A stretch of DNA of 64,000 bases from NCBI RefSeq assembly GCF_014647455.2, contig NZ_BMPF01000002.1, forward strand, positions 654,015 to 718,014, written 5' to 3'. The DNA comes from Halarchaeum grantii (GTDB lineage: Archaea; Halobacteriota; Halobacteria; Halobacteriales; Halobacteriaceae). Of this stretch, positions 19,957 to 29,433 are shown one piece after another; within the stretch, counting starts at the first letter, position 1; every line of letters starts with the position of its first letter. Position numbers and translations under genes: made by a program. The notes beneath the pieces were generated by a model. The model saw only the letters and a program-made list of their open reading frames with translations. It was not told where the DNA came from and searched no databases.

Positions 19957-20151
19957 CTACCCCTCGAGGAAGCGCCTGAGCGCCGCGTCCCACGACTCGT
20001 CCTCGCGTTCCGCCGGCGAGTGGTCGGCGGGGACGTCAGCGAACCCGCAGTCCTCGCAGACGACCGCGCGGTGCTCCTCGAAGACGAGCGCCTCCAGCGT
20101 CCCGCCACAGCGCGGACAGTCCACGGCCGGTTCGTCGGATTCGGAGCTCAT
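19957..20151 (-). CDS. Zinc-ribbon protein (64 aa)
   Basis: CPRCGG and CEDCGF knuckles, 18 residues apart, bind one zinc in the N-terminal half (DCPRCGGTLEALVFEEHRAV). The C-terminal half is a short helix, WDAALRRFLEG. It ends one base from the salactin stop (convergent) and precedes nothing on its own strand until that point. It may be cotranscribed with the 20159-20698 gene, 7 bases upstream. Confidence 0.78.
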   Translation of the reverse strand: MSSESDEPAVDCPRCGGTLEALVFEEHRAVVCEDCGFADVPADHSPAEREDESWDAALRRFLEG

Positions 20152-20158
20152 GACGTCG

Positions 20159-20698
20159 TTAGCGGTAGTGCTTGAAGAGGAGCGCGCGCACGTCGTCCTT
20201 CGTCCGCGCGTGCTTCGTCGAGCCGTCCGGGAGCGTCACCGCGTACTTCCCGTCGCTCGACTCCACCTCCTCCCAGACGTCGTCGTTGTCCTCGAGGAGC
20301 TGCATCGTCTGCGCGAGCGGGCTCGGGCCGCCGCCGGCGTCCGCGTCCGCATCGCCGCCGTCACCGTCGTCCGCATCGCCGTCGATATCGGCCGCCTCCA
20401 CGTCCTCGCCAGCGCCCTCGCCCGTCGCATCTGGTGTCTCAGCCTCGACGGCCGGCGTCTCGTCCGGCAGGTCGTCGACGGAGAGGTCGGAGGCGTCACC
20501 GTCGTCGCTCGCGGCCGCCGCGTCCGTGTCGGTGCCGAGCGCGCTGCCGTCGTCGCTCGCCTCGTGCTGGTCGATGAGGTACTGGAGGGCGTCGCGCGTC
20601 CGCATCGTCCCGTACTCGCCCAGATGCTCCTCGGCGAGCGCCGCGCGGAGCTCCTCCAAGTACTCCGCCTGCTCGGCGGCGATGTCGATCTCGGGCAT
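20159..20698 (-). CDS. Acidic protein with disordered centre, unknown function
   Basis: 179 residues from ATG 20698. A helical N-terminal domain (EQAEYLEELRAALAEEHLGE, ALQYLIDQHE) and a compact C-terminal domain (LEDNDDVWEEVES...YAVTLPDGSTKHARTKDDV) are joined by ~75 residues rich in Asp, Ala and Gly. Seven bases from the zinc-ribbon gene on the same strand. Both are convergent with salactin, so they are candidates for linked function only by position. No family is recognised. Confidence 0.7.
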   Translation of the reverse strand: MPEIDIAAEQAEYLEELRAALAEEHLGEYGTMRTRDALQYLIDQHEASDDGSALGTDTDAAAASDDGDASDLSVDDLPDETPAVEAETPDATGEGAGEDVEAADIDGDADDGDGGDADADAGGGPSPLAQTMQLLEDNDDVWEEVESSDGKYAVTLPDGSTKHARTKDDVRALLFKHYR

Positions 20699-20773
20699 AC
20701 TCGAACACGGGCGGCCGGGCACCAAATAGGTGGGCGTCGAGACGCGCGGGCGTCGCCGGTCGGCGCTCGATTT

Positions 20774-20957
20774 CGCGATTCCTCTGGAATCGCGTTATTC
20801 CTCGAACCCGTCCTCGCGGGTCGTCCCTCCCCGCTCGGTAGTCGGCGATTCCTCGCTGACGCTCAGGCTCGCCTTATTCCTCACGGGTCGCTTTGCTCCC
20901 CGTTCGGTGTTCCGCGACGCCCTCGCTTCGCTCGGTTGTCGCGTTATTCCTCGAACC
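20774..20957. repeat. Palindrome plus TTATTCCTC modules, three in tandem
   Basis: Three units in the 245-base gap. Unit 1 is a perfect 9-base hairpin (20774-20782/20786-20794, loop TCT) followed by TTATTCCTCGAACC. Unit 2 is GGCGA...TCGCC followed by TTATTCCTCACGGG. Unit 3 is CGCGAC...GTCGCG followed by TTATTCCTCGAACC. The last TTATTCCTCGAACC is the real 3' end of the aminopeptidase gene; units 1 and 2 repeat that end. The 18-base CGCGTTATTCCTCGAACC is identical at 20791-20808 and 20940-20957. Confidence 0.7.
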
Positions 20958-22035
20958 GGAACGTCCCGTCGCGCTGGACGACCTCGCCATCGACCTCGAT
21001 GCGCGAGTCCTCGCTCATGTCGACGATCATGTCGACGTGGACGGCGGACTCGTTCGGCTCGCGGTCCTCGGGGACGCAGTCGTCGTAGGCCATCCCGACC
21101 GCGAGGTGGACCGTGTCGCCCATCTTCTCGTCGAAGAGCATGTTGTAGGTGAACTGGTCGATGTCGCGGTTCATCCCGATGCCGAGCTCGCCGAGGTAGC
21201 GCGCGCCCGGGTCGGTGTCGAGGACGTCACCGAGGACATCCGCGTTCCGGTCGGCGTCGTAGTCCACGACGCGTCCGTCTTCGAACTCGAGGGAGGCGTT
21301 CTCGATCTCGTGGCTCTGGTGATAGAGCGGGAGGTCGAAGCGGACCGTGCCCTCGACGCTCTCGGGGACGGGCGCGGTGAACACCTCGCCGCCGGGGAGG
21401 TTGTGCTCGCCGTGGTCGTTGAGCGTCGTCATCCCCGCGACGCTCATCGTGAGGTCGGTCTCAGTACCGGAGACGATGCGGACCTCTTCGGCGGGGTCGA
21501 GTATCTCCACCATCTGCTGTTGGTGCTCGCGCTGGGCCTCCCAGTCCTTGTTGACGGCGTCGTAGACGAACGCCTCGTAGGCCTCCGTGCTCATGTTCGC
21601 GAGCTGGGCGTTCGCGGGCGCGGGGTACTGCGTGAGACACCACCGCGTGTCGAGGAGTTCGGAGCGAGCGGGCGCGTACGCGCGCTGGAAGGCGGCCTGC
21701 GTCTCGCCGTCGACGTCGCTGGACTCGGTGACGTTCTCGTCGGCGCGTACGCGGATGGCGACGTCGACGTGCTCGTAGAGCGCCTCGAGGTGCTCGTGGG
21801 CGCCGATGTCGTCCTCGTCGACGGCGCGGAGGTAGGCGCGCTCGGCGCGCGCGCTCCCGAAGCGGCCGTTGTAGAGCATCAGCGGGTGCGCGCCGCGCTC
21901 GGCGAGCTCCTCGTAGACGGCGACCGCGAAGTCCTCGGCGACCGGCGGGGCGTTGACGACGACGCGGTCGCCCGCCTCGACGCTCGTGGAGTGCTCGACG
22001 ACGACTGCGGCGTGCTCTCTGACGCGAGGGTCCAT
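20944..22035 (-). CDS. M29-type (thermophilic) aminopeptidase
   Basis: 363 residues of the AmpS/AmpT metallo-aminopeptidase family. The N-terminal Rossmann-like part contains AGDRVVVNAP and LMLYNGRFGS; the C-terminal part carries the metal-binding residues in LPGGEVFTAPVPESVEGTVR, GELGIGMN, LFDEKMGDTVHLAVG and ESAVHVDMI. All are family landmarks. It is a cytosolic dinuclear metal enzyme that trims N-terminal residues from peptides. Complete; convergent with nothing, with modular palindromes behind its stop. Confidence 0.88.
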   Translation of the reverse strand: MDPRVREHAAVVVEHSTSVEAGDRVVVNAPPVAEDFAVAVYEELAERGAHPLMLYNGRFGSARAERAYLRAVDEDDIGAHEHLEALYEHVDVAIRVRADENVTESSDVDGETQAAFQRAYAPARSELLDTRWCLTQYPAPANAQLANMSTEAYEAFVYDAVNKDWEAQREHQQQMVEILDPAEEVRIVSGTETDLTMSVAGMTTLNDHGEHNLPGGEVFTAPVPESVEGTVRFDLPLYHQSHEIENASLEFEDGRVVDYDADRNADVLGDVLDTDPGARYLGELGIGMNRDIDQFTYNMLFDEKMGDTVHLAVGMAYDDCVPEDREPNESAVHVDMIVDMSEDSRIEVDGEVVQRDGTFRFEE

Positions 22036-22114
22036 AGCGTGAGAACGGCGAGCACCCCCAAACCGCTTGCGGACGGAGCGGGGGGCCTTTGGCGCGCGCC
22101 ATCCACGGACGCGT

Positions 22115-23151
<1,037 letters not shown>

Positions 23152-23155
<4 letters not shown>

Positions 23156-23280
23156 CGCCCGCCTTTCCCCTCGCGGAAGCTCAGGAGCGTCCGCCGGAGG
23201 AGGAGATAGCAGAAGAAGACGAACCCGAGGACGAGCGCGAGGAGGACGTAGAACATCGGGTCCGACGGGAACAGCGCCAT
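23152..23280 (-). CDS. Single-span membrane microprotein (42 aa)
   Basis: Reads MALFPSDPMFYVLLALVLGF onward and ends FREGKGGR. One strong hydrophobic helix (10-28) is followed by a basic, amphipathic tail (LLRRTLLSF), as in many membrane-tethered regulators. Its stop overlaps the aldolase stop tail to tail. No family is recognised. Confidence 0.55.
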
Positions 23281-23398
23281 GGGGTCGACTACCCGGCCGA
23301 GCCGCAAAGTGGTTTCGCCCCCGCGTCGCTATCGCAGGGTGAAACGGCCGTTTGAGCCTACGCTACCCTATTGATACCGGACTCCGTAGGTAGGTGTA

Positions 23399-23439
23399 CA
23401 GGCGCGCGGCGTACCCACGCCCCGGTCGGCGCGCGCCTG
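23399..23439. other. Nested hairpin between yfcE-like and microprotein genes
   Basis: Outer arms CAGGCGCGC (23399-23407) and GCGCGCCTG (23431-23439) enclose an inner stem GGCGT/ACGCC (23408-23412/23417-23421, loop ACCC). It lies just after the stop of the minus-strand phosphodiesterase, so a transcript end is plausible. There is no T run. Confidence 0.45.
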
Positions 23440-23444
23440 CCCCG

Positions 23445-23963
23445 CTAGACGTTTCGGCCCTCCACCCGGAACTCCCGCAGTACGGTGCCGTCACGGTCGA
23501 TGATTTTCCCGTCCAGTCCCCCCTCGCGCGGCGTGAGTTCGGCGTGACTCGCCGGGTTCCCGCGCGGTTCCGCGTGACTCCCCGGATTCAGGAGGACGCA
23601 GTCCTCGGTCTCGGTGACGCTCGGGCGATGCGTGTGCCCGGAGACGACGAGGTCCGCGCCGCGTTCGCGCCCGAAGAGCGCGAGCGCCGTCGGCCCGCCG
23701 CGCTCGCGGTGCGTGACGGCGACCCGAACGCCCGCGAGGTCGACGGTGCGCGCCTCGGGGAGACGGTCGCGGACCCCCGGGCCGTCGCTGTTGCCGTAGA
23801 CGGCGTGCAGGCGCTCGCTCGCGGACTGGAAGGCGTCGAGCGCGGCCTCGCTCGTGAAGTCGCCCGCGTGGAGGACGGCGTCCGCGCGCTCGACGGCGTC
23901 GCGGGCAGCGCCCGCGAGTTCGTGGCCGCTCCGACTGTGCGTGTCGCTGAGGACGGCGAACAT
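23445..23963 (-). CDS. YfcE/MJ0936-type metallophosphoesterase
   Basis: 172 residues. Dinuclear metal motifs in order: LSDTHS (D7, H9), HAGDF, YGNSDG (Asn of motif III), and SGHTHR followed by NPGSHAEPRG. Small archaeal proteins of this family hydrolyse phosphodiesters in vitro; the physiological substrate is unknown. Start at ATG 23963. A second, larger relative lies at 36324. Confidence 0.87.
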   Translation of the reverse strand: MFAVLSDTHSRSGHELAGAARDAVERADAVLHAGDFTSEAALDAFQSASERLHAVYGNSDGPGVRDRLPEARTVDLAGVRVAVTHRERGGPTALALFGRERGADLVVSGHTHRPSVTETEDCVLLNPGSHAEPRGNPASHAELTPREGGLDGKIIDRDGTVLREFRVEGRNV

Positions 23964-24036
23964 ACCCGGCCGTTCGGGCGGCAGGGAGAAAGGCACAGCG
24001 GGTGCCTTTAGGTGGCGGCCGCTCCTTCGTCCGCCA

Positions 24037-25002
24037 ATGGCGAGTTCGAAGCGAGTCGTGATCGCGGCCGGCGTCGCGAACGGCGCCATCGCGATCATGA
24101 AGTTCCTCGGCTTTCTGCTGACCGGGAGCCCCGCGATGCTCTCGGAGACGTATCACTCCATCTCCGATACGGGCAATCAGGTCTTCTTGCTCATCGGCCT
24201 CCGATACAGCGGCCGGGAGGCCGACCGCACCCACCCGTTCGGCTACGGCAAAGCGCAGTTCTTCTACAGTTTCCTCGTGAGCGTCCTCCTCTTCGGCATC
24301 GCGGGCTGGATGTCGCTCACGCACGGCTACGAGGCCATCGTCCACGGCCACGCGAGCGCGCTCCACGGCAAAGTCGAGTTGCTGGGCGCGAGCTTCCGCG
24401 CGGTCTACGTCAACTACGTCGTGCTCGTCGGCGCGTTCGGCTTCGAGACCTACGCGCTCGTCACCGCCTATCGCGGGATGCGGATCGACATGGACGAACA
24501 CGGCTGGACGAGCTTCGTCGAGGCGTTCAAGAAGACGAGCAACATCACGACGCTCACCGCGTTCACCGAGGACACCGTCGCGGTCAGCGGCATCGTCCTC
24601 GCGTTCCTCGGCGTCTTCCTCACCGACTACACCGGGAACCCGCTCTGGGACGGCCTCGCCGCGCTCTGCATCGGTCTCCTCCTCATGGGGTTCGCGCTCG
24701 CGCTCGCGTGGGAGAACAAGCGCCTCCTGCTCGGCGAATCCCTCCAGAAGAACGAGGAGGACGAACTGCGCGAGACGGTCGCGAGCTGGGAGGGCGTCAC
24801 CGGCATCGTGGACTTCCGCACCGTCTACTTCGGGCCGAATCGCGTGCTCGTCGCCGCAGACGTCGCGTTCGACGGGGACCTCGACACCGGCGACGTTGAC
24901 GAGCGCATCACCGCGATCGAGGACGCGCTCGTCGAACAGAACCCGAACGTCCGCAAGGTCTACATCGAACCCGAGACCGCGACGAGCGCGGGCGGGCACT
25001 AA
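24037..25002 (+). CDS. Cation diffusion facilitator (CDF) metal transporter
   Basis: 321 residues. Metal-site signatures HSISDTGNQ (helix 2) and the following HPFGYGKAQFFYSF match the CDF branch near SLC30A9/ZnT9-like proteins. A second site lies in helix 5 (FTEDTVAVSG). The cytosolic C-terminal domain is an ACT-like ferredoxin fold (VASWEGVTGIVDFRTVYFGP). It exports divalent metal such as Zn2+ or Mn2+ in exchange for protons; the metal is not decided by sequence. Confidence 0.88.
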   Translation: MASSKRVVIAAGVANGAIAIMKFLGFLLTGSPAMLSETYHSISDTGNQVFLLIGLRYSGREADRTHPFGYGKAQFFYSFLVSVLLFGIAGWMSLTHGYEAIVHGHASALHGKVELLGASFRAVYVNYVVLVGAFGFETYALVTAYRGMRIDMDEHGWTSFVEAFKKTSNITTLTAFTEDTVAVSGIVLAFLGVFLTDYTGNPLWDGLAALCIGLLLMGFALALAWENKRLLLGESLQKNEEDELRETVASWEGVTGIVDFRTVYFGPNRVLVAADVAFDGDLDTGDVDERITAIEDALVEQNPNVRKVYIEPETATSAGGH

Positions 25003-25032
25003 GCGGGGCGGACGCCACCCCGCGCCGGCGGC

Positions 25033-25419
25033 CTACGGCGGCCCCTGATAGCGGTAGTCCCCGAAGCCGAGGATGGGGAAGAAGACGAAGCCGAGGAACC
25101 AGAGGCCGAGCGTGAACCCGAGGCCCTGTCCGAACGCCTCCGCGATGCCCTTCGACAGCCGGTAGGCGGCGTAGATGTTCACGATAGGGACGAGGAAGAG
25201 CAGCAGCCACCACCACGCGTTCCCGCCGATCTTGAGCATGACGTACGTGTTGTATATCGGGATGATCGCCGCCCAGCCGGGCTCGCCGGCCTTCTCGAAC
25301 GTCTTCCAGATGCCGGCGATGGAGACGAGGACGAGGACGAGCCAGACGAGGAACAGGACGCCCGACCCGCTACCGCCGCCCTGCTGGAGGGGGAGCGAAC
25401 CGGTCAGTGTGAGGACCAT
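25033..25419 (-). CDS. DUF5684-type small membrane protein
   Basis: 128 residues with three or four hydrophobic segments. Hallmark KAGEPGWAAIIPIYNTYVML-x-KIGGNAWWW and LVPIVNIY...YRLSKGIAEAFGQG, found in bacterial and archaeal membrane proteins that often sit next to signal peptidases or in phage-shock contexts. Function is unknown. Convergent with the CDF gene and divergent from hef. Confidence 0.72.
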   Translation of the reverse strand: MVLTLTGSLPLQQGGGSGSGVLFLVWLVLVLVSIAGIWKTFEKAGEPGWAAIIPIYNTYVMLKIGGNAWWWLLLFLVPIVNIYAAYRLSKGIAEAFGQGLGFTLGLWFLGFVFFPILGFGDYRYQGPP

Positions 25420-25559
25420 ATCGGGCCGTCGGCGTCGTCCGGTATAAATCCCCGTCTCGGCGGCCGGGCGCGGCGGTCGGCGGCCGGCGTTCGCGGGCCG
25501 GCCGGCGCGCGTCCGACCGCGCGGAACCCTTAACCGACAGAAAGGCGAATCCACGGCAA

Positions 25560-28046
25560 ATGGCGGCCACCGACCCGGAGCAGTCGTACGTCGAGCACCC
25601 GCTGCTCGCCGAGGGCTTCCTCGAGGACCGACGCTACCAGAGCGAACTCGTCGAGCGCGCGCTCGACGACCACACGCTCGTCTGCCTCCCGACCGGCCTC
25701 GGGAAGACGACGGTCAGCCTCCGCGTCACGGCCGACCGCCTGCAGGACGACGTCGGCGCGAAGAGCCTCCTGCTCGCGCCGACGAAGCCGCTCGTCGAAC
25801 AGCACGCCACCTTCTACCGCGAGGCGCTCGAAATCCCCGAGGACGAGATCGTCGTCTTCACCGGGGACGTCCGCCCGGACGACCGGGCGGAGCTCTGGGG
25901 CTCGGCGCGCGTCGTCGTCGCGACGCCGCAGGTCGTGGAGAACGACCTCGTCGGCGGGCGCATCGACCTCCGCGACGTCGTCCACGTCACCTTCGACGAG
26001 TGCCACCGCGCCACCGGCGACTACGCCTACGTCTACATCGCCGAGCGCTACCACGCGGACGCCGCCGACCCGCTCGTCACCGGGATGAGCGCGTCCCCGG
26101 GCGGCGACGAGGAGGAGATCCTGACCGTCTGCGCGAACCTCGGCGTCCGGGAGGTCGCGGTGATGACGGAGGACGACGCCGACGTCGCCGACTACACCTA
26201 CGACACGGACGTCGAGTGGGAGCGCATCGAACTCCCCGAGGAAGTGCTGGAGGTGCGCGACGAGCTGAACGACGTCATCCGCGAGCGCCTCGAGAAGCTG
26301 AAGGAACTCGGCGTCGTCAACACCACCCAACCCGACCTCTCGCAGAAGGACCTGAACAAGGTCCACGGGAAACTGCGCGAGCTCATCGACAACGACCAGT
26401 CGGAGGGGTACGAGGGGATGAGCCTCCACGCGGAGGTGATGAAGCTCCGGCGCGCCGTCGAGCTCGTCGAGACCCAGAGCGTCGAGTCGGTACGGCGGTA
26501 CTTCGAGCGCCAGAAGAACGCCGCGCGCTCCTCGGGGGCGTCGAAGGCCTCCCAGCGCCTCGTCTCCGAGCCGAGAGTCAAGGAGGCGATGCGGCGCGCG
26601 GAGGCCTTCGACGGCCTCCACCCGAAGTTCCGCCGCACCCGCATGCTCCTCGCGGAGACGCTCGGTATCGAGGGCGGCGACCGCGTCATCGTCTTCACGG
26701 AGTCCCGCGACACCGCCGAGGCCCTCACGGAGTTCCTCGGGAACCACTTCGACGCGCGGCGCTTCGTCGGGCAGGGCGACAAGGAGGGCTCCGACGGCAT
26801 GACGCAGACCGAACAGCAGGAGGTGCTCTCGGAGTTCAAGGCCGGCGCGTTCGAGGTGCTCGTCTCCACGAGCGTCGCCGAGGAGGGCCTCGACGTCCCC
26901 GAGGTCGACCTCGTGCTCTTCTTCGAACCCGTCCCGACGGCGATTCGCTCCGTCCAGCGCAAGGGGCGGACGGGACGGCAGACGGAGGGGCGCGTCGTCG
27001 TCCTGATGGCCGAGGACACCCGCGACGAGGCCTACTTCTGGATCTCGCGGCGGCGCGAGGAGGAGATGGAGAACGAGTTGCGCTCGCTCCAGTCGCTCGC
27101 GGACGACCTCGAAGCCGAACTCGACGACGGGCAGGGAACGCTCGAGGAGTACGCGGACGGCGAGGCGCCCGCCGACGAGCGCGAGGGCGTGCGGAGTTCG
27201 GCGGACGGGCAGGCCGGCCTCGCGGACTTCGAGCGCGGCGACGAGGTCGGGGGCGCCGACGCGTCCGGCGACGGCGCGGCGAGCGACGGGGAAACCGACG
27301 GCGAGGCCGGAGGCCACGGCGACGAACGCACCGAGGACGGGAGCGAGGACGAGGGCGTCGTCGCGCGCGCCGACCCGCCCGAGGCGGAGGAGCACGTCGA
27401 GGTCGTGGTGGACCAGCGCGAGCTCGACTCGAACATCGCGCGCGACCTCTCGAAGCGTGAGCACGTCGACACGCGCCTCGAAACGCTCGCCGTCGGCGAC
27501 TACGTCGTCTCCGACCGCGTCGCCGTCGAGCGCAAGAGCATCGCGGACTTCCTCGACACCTTACTGGGCGGGGACCGCGACCTCTTCGAGCAGGCGCGCG
27601 ACCTCTCGCGCCACTACGACCGGCCCGTCCTCCTCCTCGAGGGCGGCGACCTCTACGGCGCGCGAAACGTCCACCCGAACGCCATCCGGGGCGCGCTCGC
27701 CTCCGTCGCCGTCGACTACGGCATCAGCGTCCTCCGAACCGAGGACGAGACGGACACGACGGACATGCTGGACGTGCTCGCCGGGCGCGAGCAGCTCACC
27801 CGCGACCGGGAGGTGTCCGTCCACGGCGAGAAGGGCGCGAAGACGAAGACCGAACAACAGGAGTACGTGGTGTCGAGCATCGCGGACGTCGGCCCGGTGA
27901 CGGCGCGCGCGCTCCTCGCGCACTTCGGGAGCGTCGAGGCCGTCATGACGGCGAGCGAGGACGACCTCATGGACGTCGAGGGCGTCGGCGAGGTCACCGC
28001 CGAGCGCGTTCGGGACGTCGTCGCGAGCGACTACGCTACGGAATGA
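25560..28046 (+). CDS. hef: Hef helicase-nuclease for replication-fork repair
   Basis: 828 residues. N-terminal SF2 helicase: Walker A PTGLGKTT (44-51), DECH box (146-149), SAT-equivalent MSASPGG, motif VI SVQRKGRTGR. A long acidic, disordered linker (about 540-615) leads to an ERCC4/XPF-type nuclease (V-E-R-K at 656-659) and a C-terminal helix-hairpin-helix pair (VGPVTARALLAHFGS, VEGVGEVTAERVRDV). Hef acts at stalled forks and branched DNA and interacts with PCNA. The linker is long for the family. Overlaps the convergent universal stress gene by 11 bases. Confidence 0.95.
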   Translation: MAATDPEQSYVEHPLLAEGFLEDRRYQSELVERALDDHTLVCLPTGLGKTTVSLRVTADRLQDDVGAKSLLLAPTKPLVEQHATFYREALEIPEDEIVVFTGDVRPDDRAELWGSARVVVATPQVVENDLVGGRIDLRDVVHVTFDECHRATGDYAYVYIAERYHADAADPLVTGMSASPGGDEEEILTVCANLGVREVAVMTEDDADVADYTYDTDVEWERIELPEEVLEVRDELNDVIRERLEKLKELGVVNTTQPDLSQKDLNKVHGKLRELIDNDQSEGYEGMSLHAEVMKLRRAVELVETQSVESVRRYFERQKNAARSSGASKASQRLVSEPRVKEAMRRAEAFDGLHPKFRRTRMLLAETLGIEGGDRVIVFTESRDTAEALTEFLGNHFDARRFVGQGDKEGSDGMTQTEQQEVLSEFKAGAFEVLVSTSVAEEGLDVPEVDLVLFFEPVPTAIRSVQRKGRTGRQTEGRVVVLMAEDTRDEAYFWISRRREEEMENELRSLQSLADDLEAELDDGQGTLEEYADGEAPADEREGVRSSADGQAGLADFERGDEVGGADASGDGAASDGETDGEAGGHGDERTEDGSEDEGVVARADPPEAEEHVEVVVDQRELDSNIARDLSKREHVDTRLETLAVGDYVVSDRVAVERKSIADFLDTLLGGDRDLFEQARDLSRHYDRPVLLLEGGDLYGARNVHPNAIRGALASVAVDYGISVLRTEDETDTTDMLDVLAGREQLTRDREVSVHGEKGAKTKTEQQEYVVSSIADVGPVTARALLAHFGSVEAVMTASEDDLMDVEGVGEVTAERVRDVVASDYATE

Positions 28047-28428
28047 CGGTGACGGGGACGCGTTTCGCGTCCATCACCGTCTCCGTGACGCTCCCGAGGA
28101 TGGCGCGCTCGACGGCGCCCGAGCCGTGGTGGCCCATCACGACGTGGTCGTAGCCCTCCTCTTCGACGAGCGTGAGGACGTCCTTGCCGATCCGGTTCGA
28201 CGGTCGGAAGTCGAGGCTCACGTCCGTGTGGACGGCCGGGTCGTCCTCGACCTCGTGGGTGTCGAGGACGTCGCGGGCGCGCTCGACGATGTCCTCGGTG
28301 GCGTCGTTTCGCGAGTCCGTGACGTGGACGACGTGCAGGCTCGCGTCGTAGCGCGGCGCCATGTCCGCCGCGAACTCGAGCGCGCGGAAACTGCAGTCCG
28401 AGCCGTCGATGGGGACGAGAATCTGCAT
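28036..28428 (-). CDS. Universal stress protein (UspA domain)
   Basis: 130 residues from ATG 28428 (MQILVPIDGSDCS). ATP-binding-type signature GHHGSGAVERAILGSVTETV near the C terminus. Soluble alpha/beta stress protein, role unspecific. Its 3' end lies inside the 3' end of hef on the other strand (11-base overlap), so hef and this gene form converging transcripts. Confidence 0.88.
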   Translation of the reverse strand: MQILVPIDGSDCSFRALEFAADMAPRYDASLHVVHVTDSRNDATEDIVERARDVLDTHEVEDDPAVHTDVSLDFRPSNRIGKDVLTLVEEEGYDHVVMGHHGSGAVERAILGSVTETVMDAKRVPVTVIP

Positions 28429-28467
28429 ACGCGCCGAGTCGAGGGCCACGGAGTTAACTCCTGTCGC

Positions 28468-29214
28468 CTACCGGAGCGCGTCGAGCGCCTCGGCGGCCTC
28501 GCGGGCGGCCGCCGCGAGTTCGCGCGCGTTCCGGGGGTCGTCGGCGGCGGCGGCGCGCTCGGCGAGCGTGGAGACCGAGCGCGAGAGCGACGCGCGCGCT
28601 GACGCCACGCCGTCCGCCGCGTCGGGCGCGTCGGGTTCGGACCGGCCGGACTGCGGCGGCTCGCGCGCCGGGTCGCGCTCGCCCCCGGCGTGGGCGTGGT
28701 CGGGACGGGACGCGTCACGGCCGGCGTTCGCGTGCGCCTCGGCCGTCACGTCGTGCGCGTGCTCCTCGGGGGACTCGGCGTCGACGTCCGGGGCGAGCGA
28801 GCGGGTCGGCGCGCCCGTCGACGCCGCCGACGCGTCGGCGACCTCACGCTCGTCATTCGCGTCGACAGCGGGTGCGTCGGTCGCCCGCGCGTCCGCGCTC
28901 GCCGCCTCGTCGCCCGGCGCGTCGGCGTCCTCTTCGTCGCTCGCGCCGACCTCGATCTCGGTCGCGTCCGCGTCCGCCGCCTCCGCGGCCTCGCCCTCCG
29001 CCTGACAGGTCGGGCAGAACTCGTTGCCCTCGTAGCGAAAGAGCGGGTTCCCACAGCGGTCGCAGTGCTTGTTCGTCATCGTCGCGCCCTGCAGGAGAAG
29101 TTCGCTCATGCGGCCGGTTCGCTCGCGGTCCTGCGCGTCCGCCGCGTACTTCTCGCGGAGCTCGCGCTTCTGCGCCTCTCGGTCGAACCCCTCGGGGTCC
29201 TCTCGGTCGCTCAT
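28468..29214 (-). CDS. SSSCA1-family zinc-ribbon protein with disordered region
   Basis: 248 residues. The N-terminal helix (EAQKRELREKYAADAQDRER) leads into the Sjogren-antigen-1-type segment GRMSELLLQGATMTNKHCDRC with a C-x2-C/C-x2-C zinc ribbon (CDRCGNP, CPTCQA). Then a ~120-residue acidic, Ala/Asp-rich disordered stretch and a helical end (STLAERAAAADDPRNARELA). Conserved across archaea and eukaryotes; function is unclear. Confidence 0.82.
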   Translation of the reverse strand: MSDREDPEGFDREAQKRELREKYAADAQDRERTGRMSELLLQGATMTNKHCDRCGNPLFRYEGNEFCPTCQAEGEAAEAADADATEIEVGASDEEDADAPGDEAASADARATDAPAVDANDEREVADASAASTGAPTRSLAPDVDAESPEEHAHDVTAEAHANAGRDASRPDHAHAGGERDPAREPPQSGRSEPDAPDAADGVASARASLSRSVSTLAERAAAADDPRNARELAAAAREAAEALDALR

Positions 29215-29433
29215 GGGTGCGTACAGGACGCGCGCGCCGAAAAGCGTGATGACGCTCGACGTCCGTTGCGGGCCCGAGCGATAGCGGGGGCGCAGAACGT
29301 CGAGCGGGAGTGGGCGGACGCGAACGACACGCGAGACTGAGAGCCGAACACGAGTGCGGCTCCCGGGAGAGCATCCGGCGGCGCGGGGAGAGGCGGTACG
29401 TTTAACGGGACGCCACGCCGTGTTGCAGGTGAT

